Program-made: the position numbers and the translations under genes
Notes under the pieces: generated by a model
The model's database searches: none
The model's input: the letters and a program-made list of their open reading frames with translations, nothing else
What the model was told of the DNA's origin: nothing
DNA from: Gymnorhina tibicen
Lineage: Eukaryota; Chordata; Aves; Passeriformes; Artamidae
NCBI GenBank assembly: GCA_013399875.1
Contig: VXAZ01004021.1
Location: 431,267 to 495,266 of the forward strand
Direction of reading: 5' to 3'
Length of the DNA: 64,000 nucleotides
Shown: positions 61,001 to 64,000 of the stretch, in pieces
Position numbering within the stretch: position 1 is the stretch's first letter
How the letters are laid out: each line of letters starts with the position of its first letter

Positions 61001-63886
61001 AACAAAATACAGCATTTAGTTCTGGGTTTGGCAGTTGGACTTCATGACCTTAGAGGTGTTTTTCAACCTAAATGATTCTGTGATCTATGTCTATAGACAT
61101 TCCTAGCAGATTAAATTCTTCTGTTCTTAGTACCAGTGAAAATCTGAAGCACCTCCATTGCTGCCACTGATTTCCATTATTTAATTACTTTTCTGCTTTA
61201 AGCTAAAATCTCTTGTGGTTCTGAAAGAACCCCAGTCCACTGGAGCAGTGTGTGAGAGCAGATGATGTTGGAGCTTTTCCTGTGAGAAACTCCTGGTTTC
61301 TGGTAATTAGAACCTTTAAACTCCAGACCATCCTGCATTGTTAATGAACACGGCTTGCTCAGTCCACAGGAACCAGTCAGTCTCCACCTTTCCAATGTGC
61401 AATCTAAAAAACAATGACAAGAATATAAATTAAAGCAGCCAGGAGCCAGGACCTGGCTGTGAGGGAGCTGTGGTGCTGCTCTGCTGGCTCATGTCACCTG
61501 CTGGAGCAGTATTGAGGAGATTATTGATTAAAAATATCGAATACCACTGAGCCACAAAGAAATTCTAGGAGAAGACACGGTATAAAGAAGTCTCCTTTAA
61601 AAACCAGCTCCCTGGGAGATGTTAAAACCAGCTCATGCACGTCAGTGCTGTACAGTGGAAGGTTTTATCACTCAGTGTCATGCAGCAGTAAATCAGGAGT
61701 CTTGGGGGAAAAGCTAAAGACCTGTAATTCTGTCAGGAAAAGTCAATATGTGTCCTTGACAAGCACTTTCTGCCTCCAGACAGGTGACTTTGGGATTTTA
61801 GGTGGTTTCAAAACAGCAGTTCCTGTGTGTCACATGAGTTCCCTGCAAGCCCAGCTCAGGTTGTGTTTTTAACATTCTAAATCTTCCAAATCCTGTGTTA
61901 GGATTCCTTCATTAGAATTTCTCCCTCCTCCAAGGCTCTCCTGTCCCTATTAGTAGTTCAGAGAGGCTTTGGACTGGATTTTATATGGGATTCCTAGACC
62001 AAAACTCCATGTCTTTACATTATCTGAAGCTATTGATTCAGAAATGCTGAATAGGTGCTGCCTCAAATCTCTGTGTCCCCCACAGCCCCAGATGGATGGA
62101 AAATCTCCCTTCTGGTAACTTTTTAAACTTTTTACAGTTTCATGGCACATCTCCAGCAGAGAACTTCTGCCTGACTTAAACTTTCTGTTTTTCCCTAATG
62201 ACTTTTAAAATGCCTTCTGATTTAACCCTAACTGATCACTGATCATTCTTCAGCTACCAAGTTTCTCAGTATTCCTATTTTTACACTTCTATTCATTGCT
62301 GTTAAACTTAACTGACATAAAATGCCATTTTTACATCGATATTTTTAGGCTTTGTTTCATTGCCACCACCACATCTCCTTTTAACTAACATGGCTTTTTG
62401 CCCAGTGTAATTTTTATTTCATATTTGTGGATTCATGGCTTCATGTACACGTCCTTGTACGACTCTCGTTTTTTGTTAATATTTCTCACTTTAATGTTGC
62501 CAGGCAGCTACTCTGACAATTGCTTTAAACTTGGGAAAATTATCCCTTTGACAGTTCCAAACATTTGTATCACTGCCTGGTGCCATGTTCTGTTCTCTCA
62601 GGGTAAATATCCCCACGTTGTGCTCAGTGGTGCTCAGCCAGCAGCAGATTTTGAGATTTTTAGGTGAGCAATTAACTTGTCTTTTTGTTGGATGTCACGC
62701 TGGTGAGGAACTTCCTCTGGTAAGGTTTGAAGGAGATTTTTTCTTGCTGTCTGCATGAGAAATCCAGCAAGTGCTCTGCTCTGCTGCCATGTCAGAACAT
62801 CCTAGATGGCTCTTTAAATCTGGACTGGAGGCTTTGAATTTGAGTTTCCTTTAAGTTCATCCTTTCACAGCCTCAGCAGGTCCCAGAGAATTCCTCCTGC
62901 TGTGTTCCAGCCAGGCTTGAACTTCACTTCACTCTGCCTGGTGTCCTTTGAGGCCCTGTGGTTCAGAATAATCCAGCATATGAGCTTTTCATGCATCCCC
63001 TTCTCTTTTCCCCATTCTGTACTTATCAAACTAATACCAGTTCCTTTTTTTCCAGCATTCCCTTCGTGCCATCCATCCCACAGTTATCAGGGATATAGTG
63101 ATGAAATAATCTTTTCCGTACCATTAGTTAGTGACCCCTAGAATCAAGAGGTTACCTGGATCCTACACAGTGTCACCTGAGCTCTACAATTGTCATTCAC
63201 CAAAAAGAAAAGTCTTTTTCTGTAGTGTTCTATTAGTCTCTGTGGGAGTAAAAGCCCACTCAGTGCCTGACTTTTCCCTGGCAAAGTGATAAAAGGACCC
63301 TTGGTTTCCCACCAGTCTAAACCTGGCTCTTAGATTCAAAAGAAGAAATAAATATATGTTTATATATCTAGAGGTGATCTTCATGCTGCATTTTTGCCAA
63401 AGTGAAAACCAACTTGCCATTTGGATTACCTTACAAGACCCAAAATGTCTACATTTTGCCTGCCTTTACAGGATCTGATTAAAAATGAGAGATGATGGTT
63501 TTGTCTTGATTAAATTTGTGCTAAAAATCATGTGTTCAAATGAAACAGTATTGCTCTGTTGCTTTATTAAGGTAAGGCTAATTGTGGGCATAATTTTCAT
63601 CAAATTAATTGAAAATAATGGGTGGGGGAAGGAGGAAGGGAAGAGAAATCTGTAACAGAATTAACACTGAACAACAGCTCTGAGTAGGCTGGAATCAGAG
63701 AGGAACTGGGCCATCTTTGTTGTTAATGGGCTTTGAGTGTTTGCAACATTTCTCTTTCCAGAACCCGATTTCTCTTACCTGGATGCCCTGGCTCCCTATC
63801 AGCCCTTGGCAATGAAATGTGTTTACTGTCCCATTGACACGAGACTCAATTTTATTCAGGTGTCTAAATTACTCAAGGAAGTCCAG
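16077..63886 (+). CDS. INTS9: INTS9, Integrator complex subunit 9 (13 coding exons, 3' end beyond window)
   Basis: INTS9 is a nuclear subunit of Integrator and forms the cleavage module with INTS11 and INTS4. This module cuts snRNA 3' ends and attenuated RNA polymerase II transcripts. The exons join 16077-16085, 20625-20752, 24976-25036, 27206-27268, 30949-31088, 32747-32833, 36998-37118, 38820-38954, 41820-41931, 47203-47383, 51820-51880 (identical copy 49672-49732), 58698-58869 and 63762-63886. The total is 1,395 nt, residues 1-465, with no stop and all phases consistent. The metallo-beta-lactamase fold covers roughly the first 200-250 residues and the beta-CASP domain follows. The HxHxDH zinc motif of active relatives is degenerate: N103-Y-H-C-M-M108. 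This agrees with INTS9 being the inactive partner. The C-terminal INTS11-binding domain is outside the window. The start is chosen by family match and an in-frame upstream stop. The exon 1 donor is obscured by an N, and exon 11 is duplicated, probably falsely. Confidence 0.97.
16087..16087. other. Lone N on the exon 1 splice donor
   Basis: A single N lies at the second position of the intron. Three of the other lone Ns in the window (20,249, 48,854, 49,943) mark joins between overlapping sequence. Here no flanking duplication is visible. Confidence 0.95.
16097..16128 (+). other. G-quadruplex-forming motif
   Basis: Four runs of at least three G are separated by loops of 4 (AGTT), 5 (ACTGA) and 4 (ATAA) bases on the non-template strand, about 10 bp after INTS9 exon 1. 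Further G runs continue to 16,230. Confidence 0.6.
17120..17136 (+). repeat. (AG)n microsatellite
   Basis: A short run of AG dinucleotides in intron 1. Confidence 0.7.
17360..17442 (+). mobile_element. CR1 LINE 3'-end fragment (plus)
   Basis: The CR1 tail is recognisable from CTGGTGGAATGTTCCCTGTC, then GGCAGAGGGGTTGGGA, then AAGGTCCCTTCCAACCCAAA and CCATTCTGGGATTCTG. It is a short 5'-truncated copy on the INTS9 sense strand. Confidence 0.85.
19878..20580 (-). mobile_element. CR1 LINE 3' portion (minus), with internal false repeat
   Basis: This is the reverse complement of CR1, from the 3' tail (CACAGAATCACAGAACCATT, GGTTGCAAAAGACCTCCAAG) through CTGAGCCTCCTTTTCTCCAG to CTGGACACGCTCCAGCCCCT and GTGAGGGGCCCAGAACTGGA. 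It is antisense to INTS9 and ends about 45 bp before exon 2. A 181 bp part is repeated across the N at 20,249, so the true element is about 180 bp shorter than shown. Confidence 0.9.
20068..20429. repeat. Direct repeat of ~180 bp around a lone N
   Basis: Bases 20,068-20,248 recur at 20,250-20,429 with one single-base indel (GTGGCCG against GTGGCG). The two copies are separated by exactly one N at 20,249. CR1 consensus order contains this part once, so this is most likely two unmerged overlapping contig ends. Confidence 0.9.
20625..20752 (+). CDS. INTS9: INTS9 coding exon 2
   Basis: This exon follows the acceptor TTCTTCTTCCAG and ends at donor AG|GTGAGT. It encodes residues 4-45 plus two bases of 46, beginning [10 protein letters not shown] and including the first MBL strands with MLDCGLD. 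Confidence 0.97.
20753..24975 (+). other. INTS9: INTS9 intron 2
   Basis: No gene, RNA gene or clear transposon is visible. The sequence is AT-rich with scattered short open frames of no recognisable similarity. Confidence 0.9.
24976..25036 (+). CDS. INTS9: INTS9 coding exon 3
   Basis: This 61 bp exon follows acceptor CTTTCCGCAG and precedes donor GTACTG. It encodes residues 46-66, [20 protein letters not shown] plus K. Confidence 0.95.
25037..27205 (+). other. INTS9: INTS9 intron 3
   Basis: No feature beyond intronic sequence is recognised. Confidence 0.9.
27206..27268 (+). CDS. INTS9: INTS9 coding exon 4
   Basis: This 63 bp, symmetric phase 0-0 exon follows acceptor TTTTTCACAG and precedes donor GTGAGT. 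It encodes residues 67-87, from [20 protein letters not shown] to E. Skipping it would keep the frame. Confidence 0.95.
27336..27383 (+). repeat. (TTA)n / (ATT)n microsatellite
   Basis: About 15 trinucleotide units run after a short T-rich lead, with one ACT interruption. Confidence 0.9.
28341..28381. repeat. Perfect 17-bp inverted repeat with 7-nt loop
   Basis: The left arm GGATTATGACCATTCCA (28,341-28,357) is the exact reverse complement of the right arm at 28,365-28,381, around the loop ACCCAGC. No known transposon end is recognised around it. It is far beyond chance for a short-loop stem in 64 kb. Confidence 0.9.
29418..29829 (+). mobile_element. CR1 LINE 3' fragment (plus)
   Basis: CR1 blocks appear in order: CAGGGCTGGAGCTCCTCTGC, CATCTGGAGAAGAGAAGGCT, GGCCCTGGCACAGGTTGCTC, GGATCCCTGGAAGTGTCCAA, CTGCCCATGGCAGGTGGGGT and CCTTCCAACCCAAACCATTC. 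It covers about the last 410 bp of the element in the INTS9 sense direction. Open frames on both strands here belong to the repeat. Confidence 0.92.
30949..31088 (+). CDS. INTS9: INTS9 coding exon 5 (degenerate zinc motif)
   Basis: This 140 bp exon follows acceptor CTGTTTTTAG and precedes donor AG|GTAAAA. It encodes residues 88-133 plus two bases of 134. It holds [12 protein letters not shown] (I101-Y112), the position of the HxHxDH zinc site in active MBL nucleases such as INTS11. Only the second histidine (H105) remains. Confidence 0.97.
31089..32746 (+). other. INTS9: INTS9 intron 5
   Basis: It contains one CR1 fragment near 31.5 kb and nothing else recognised. Confidence 0.9.
31493..31650 (+). 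mobile_element. CR1 LINE 3'-end fragment (plus)
   Basis: The markers are CATCCCTGGAAGTGTTCAAG, GGCCAGGTTGGACGGGACTT, GTGCCCATGGCAGGGGTTAG and GGTCCCTTCCAACCCAAACC. The copy ends in ATGATTCCAT, close to the CR1 terminal ATTCTATG repeat. Confidence 0.92.
32747..32833 (+). CDS. INTS9: INTS9 coding exon 6
   Basis: This 87 bp exon follows acceptor TGTTTTCAG and precedes donor AG|GTAAGG. It encodes residues 134-162, including [19 protein letters not shown]. Confidence 0.96.
32834..36997 (+). other. INTS9: INTS9 intron 6
   Basis: This is a long AT-rich intron. I see no CR1, LTR or RNA gene. Short stems such as 36,069-36,098 are within chance expectation. Confidence 0.9.
36998..37118 (+). CDS. INTS9: INTS9 coding exon 7
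   Basis: This 121 bp exon follows acceptor GTGTTCGCAG and precedes donor GTGAGT. It encodes residues 163-203, including [15 protein letters not shown] and ending [11 protein letters not shown]. It is noticeably more GC-rich than its flanks. Confidence 0.96.
37119..38819 (+). other. INTS9: INTS9 intron 7
   Basis: No feature is recognised. Confidence 0.9.
38820..38954 (+). CDS. INTS9: INTS9 coding exon 8
   Basis: This 135 bp, phase 0-0 exon follows acceptor GTGTTTCAG and precedes donor GTACAG. It encodes residues 204-248, including [20 protein letters not shown] and the segment [18 protein letters not shown]. Confidence 0.97.
38955..41819 (+). other. INTS9: INTS9 intron 8
   Basis: No gene or clear repeat is recognised. 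Confidence 0.9.
41820..41931 (+). CDS. INTS9: INTS9 coding exon 9
   Basis: This 112 bp exon follows acceptor CTCCGTTCCAG and precedes donor G|GTAGGT. It encodes residues 249-285 plus one base of 286, including [20 protein letters not shown]. Confidence 0.96.
42790..42880 (+). mobile_element. CR1 LINE 3'-end fragment (plus)
   Basis: The tail is CTGGTCTGGTGGAATGAGTC, then GCTCATGGCAGGGGGTTGGA, then AAGGTCCCTTCCAACCCAAT. It is only about 90 bp long. Confidence 0.9.
43184..43201 (+). repeat. (GT)n microsatellite
   Basis: About eight GT units follow ACAC. Confidence 0.8.
44996..45645 (+). mobile_element. Solo LTR, avian ERVL-type
   Basis: The segment starts TGTATGGGGTTTGGCATGGC and ends near CACCACA, giving the TG...CA boundaries of an LTR. 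Inside are GGAGACCCCACCCTGGAGCA-type repeats (several 'cctggagcagg' units), an AATAAA at about 45,465, and the downstream part with GAGCCTGTTTTGCTCATGAT and GATAGAGCAGCTGTGGTGGG. I recognise these as a common bird ERVL-like LTR. It is shorter than the family because many internal tandem units are missing. No gag, pol or env sequence is next to it, so it is a recombined relic. The flanking 5-mers differ, so no target duplication is preserved. Confidence 0.75.
46227..46268. repeat. Two adjacent hairpins sharing a TTTT
   Basis: Hairpin 1 pairs AAAATCTTCC (46,227-46,236) with GGAAGATTTT (46,241-46,250) around TTGA. Hairpin 2 pairs TTTTGCCCC (46,247-46,255) with GGGGCAAAA (46,260-46,268) around ATCA. 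All stem positions match. The TTTT at 46,247-46,250 is used by both, so the two full stems are mutually exclusive at their junction. Confidence 0.85.
47203..47383 (+). CDS. INTS9: INTS9 coding exon 10 (start of beta-CASP core)
   Basis: This 181 bp exon follows acceptor TCTCTCCCTCAG and precedes donor TG|GTAGGT. It encodes residues 286-345 plus two bases of 346. It includes [20 protein letters not shown] (from G292), which aligns with the GGxVLIPxxxxGRxQEL segment of active beta-CASP nucleases, with the usual Arg absent. Confidence 0.97.
47755..48373 (+). mobile_element. CR1 LINE 3' portion (plus), first copy
   Basis: The copy is about 620 bp, from GTGTCCTGGGCTGCATGAGG through GTGCTGGGCTCCCCAGTACC and CCCATGGCAGGGGGTTTGGA to the terminal CCATGATTCTGTGATTCTAT. 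It is the longest CR1 in the window. It is repeated exactly 2,187 bp to the right. Confidence 0.93.
48384..48540 (+). mobile_element. CR1-related 3'-end fragment, first copy
   Basis: This is a second CR1 tail of a different subfamily: GCTGGACACAGTCCTGGATG, then TGCTTGAGCAGGACTTGGAC, then GGTCCCTCCCAACCTCAACC and TCTGTGATTCT. Confidence 0.85.
48816..48892. repeat. 38-bp direct repeat around a lone N (unmerged overlap)
   Basis: Bases 48,816-48,853 equal 48,855-48,892, with only N48854 between them. In copy B the same sequence occurs once, at 51,003-51,040. Confidence 0.95.
49672..49732 (+). CDS. INTS9: INTS9 exon 11, duplicate copy A
   Basis: This 61 bp exon follows acceptor CTTTTAAAG and precedes donor GTGAGT. 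It encodes residues 346-366, W346 (split) then [20 protein letters not shown]. It is identical to 51,820-51,880. Using both would add 61 nt (61 mod 3 = 1) and break the frame, so only one can belong to the mRNA. Confidence 0.6.
49944..50560 (+). mobile_element. CR1 LINE 3' portion (plus), second copy
   Basis: Same element as at 47,757-48,373, shifted by 2,187 bp. Confidence 0.93.
50571..50727 (+). mobile_element. CR1-related 3'-end fragment, second copy
   Basis: Same element as at 48,384-48,540, shifted by 2,187 bp. Confidence 0.85.
51820..51880 (+). CDS. INTS9: INTS9 coding exon 11 (copy B, preferred)
   Basis: Sequence, acceptor and donor are the same as in copy A. It lies on uninterrupted sequence that leads to exon 12. 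With exactly one exon 11, the frame runs from exon 10 (TG|G) to exon 12 (phase 0) without a break. Confidence 0.9.
55614..55672 (+). mobile_element. CR1 LINE tail remnant (plus)
   Basis: The sequence is GGAGTTGGACTCAGTGATCC, then ACAAGGTCCCTTCCAGCTCT, ending ATATTCTGTGAT. It is short but typical of CR1 3' ends. Confidence 0.75.
57463..57742 (+). mobile_element. CR1 LINE 3'-end fragment (plus)
   Basis: It runs from GGACAAGGGGAAATGGCCTT through GGCCCTGGCACAGGGTGCCC and GGATCCCTGGAAGTGTCCAA to CCAACCCAAACCATTCCATG and ATTCTGTGATT. Confidence 0.92.
58698..58869 (+). CDS. INTS9: INTS9 coding exon 12
   Basis: This 172 bp exon follows acceptor TTTTTCTTTCAG and precedes donor G|GTAAGT. It encodes residues 367-423 plus one base of 424, including [20 protein letters not shown] and [20 protein letters not shown]. 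Confidence 0.97.
59389..59446 (+). repeat. 26-bp tandem repeat, about 2.2 copies
   Basis: The unit at 59,389-59,414 (begins GGGCTGAGCTTTGTGC) is repeated exactly at 59,415-59,440, and a third copy starts with GGGCTG before diverging. Confidence 0.9.
59970..60115 (+). repeat. (CTTT)n-rich polypyrimidine tract
   Basis: About 145 bases are almost purely C and T, with CTTT and CT units and one G interruption. Such homopurine-homopyrimidine tracts are prone to length polymorphism and triplex formation. Confidence 0.9.
60188..60205. repeat. 18-bp perfect palindrome
   Basis: ACAGTATCATGATACTGT is its own reverse complement. Roughly 0.2 would be expected by chance in a window of this size. Confidence 0.7.
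61027..61088 (+). mobile_element. CR1 LINE tail remnant (plus)
   Basis: GGCAGTTGGACTTCATGACC, then TTTTTCAACCTAAATGATTC and TGTGATCTATG match the CR1 3' terminus. Confidence 0.85.
63762..63886 (+). CDS. INTS9: INTS9 coding exon 13
   Basis: This 125 bp exon follows acceptor TCTCTTTCCAG and precedes donor GTAATG. It encodes residues 424-465, including [20 protein letters not shown] and ending VSKLLKEVQ at a codon boundary. The remaining exons lie beyond the window. Confidence 0.97.
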
Positions 63887-64000
63887 GTAATGAATTTTCT
63901 GCTGCCTTTTCTTACGTTTCTTCACACAGCTGAAATAAATAAATGAACTGTGAGCAAATGTTGCATTAGGCAAAAATTGAGACAACACCCAGGTCCTTTT
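63887..64000 (+). other. INTS9: INTS9 intron 13, start
   Basis: The donor GTAATG is followed by intronic sequence to the window edge. Confidence 0.9.

Larger units (their letters stand above)
58870..63761 (+). other. INTS9: INTS9 intron 12
   Basis: It contains a 26-bp tandem repeat at 59.4 kb, a long pyrimidine tract at 60.0 kb, an 18-bp palindrome at 60.2 kb and a CR1 tail at 61.05 kb. No gene is seen. Confidence 0.9.

Noticed and set aside
1..64000. CRISPR arrays, tRNA or rRNA genes, bacterial operons, phage or defence systems
   Set aside because: No such signals were seen; the window reads throughout as vertebrate introns, exons and transposon relics.

Overview
The window is vertebrate nuclear DNA, almost certainly from a bird. 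It has GT-AG introns of 1-7 kb, many 3'-end fragments of the avian LINE CR1, and one long ERVL-type solo LTR of the kind found in bird genomes. There is no operon, prokaryotic gene, CRISPR array or mobile bacterial element. The abundance of young-looking CR1 3' ends suggests a neoavian bird, perhaps a passerine, but the species cannot be fixed from sequence alone.

Layout. (1) Bases 1 to about 14.5 kb carry no recognisable coding exon. By position and orientation this is probably the first intron of HMBOX1 on the minus strand. It holds one CR1 fragment and two probable ancient MIR-type SINE relics. (2) About 14.5-16.3 kb is a GC-rich CpG island with a 37-base assembly gap. It appears to be a bidirectional promoter between HMBOX1 (leftward) and INTS9 (rightward), the head-to-head arrangement known in human. 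It carries four ZNF143/THAP11 (SBS-type) motifs spaced about 60-68 bp apart. (3) From 16,077 to the right edge is INTS9, Integrator complex subunit 9, on the plus strand. Thirteen coding exons can be placed to the base. Together they give 1,395 nt in one continuous frame, residues 1-465 of a protein of about 658 residues in human. The C-terminal third lies beyond the window.

INTS9 is the catalytically silent metallo-beta-lactamase/beta-CASP partner of INTS11 in the Integrator complex, which cleaves snRNA 3' ends and prematurely terminated RNA polymerase II transcripts. ZNF143 (STAF) is a known activator of snRNA genes. A cluster of its sites at the INTS9 promoter therefore suggests that snRNA transcription and the snRNA-processing machinery share a regulator; this is an inference.

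The main irregularities look like assembly errors. A 2.15 kb segment containing exon 11 is present twice in tandem, with lone N characters at 48,854 and 49,943. A 181 bp CR1 piece is repeated across a lone N at 20,249. A further lone N sits at 16,087, on the exon 1 splice donor. Splicing both exon 11 copies would break the frame, so an automatic gene model here is likely to be wrong. I found no convincing novel biological system. The strongest biological leads are the promoter motif array, a perfect 17-bp hairpin in intron 4, twin hairpins in intron 9, and a sense-strand bias of CR1 insertions.
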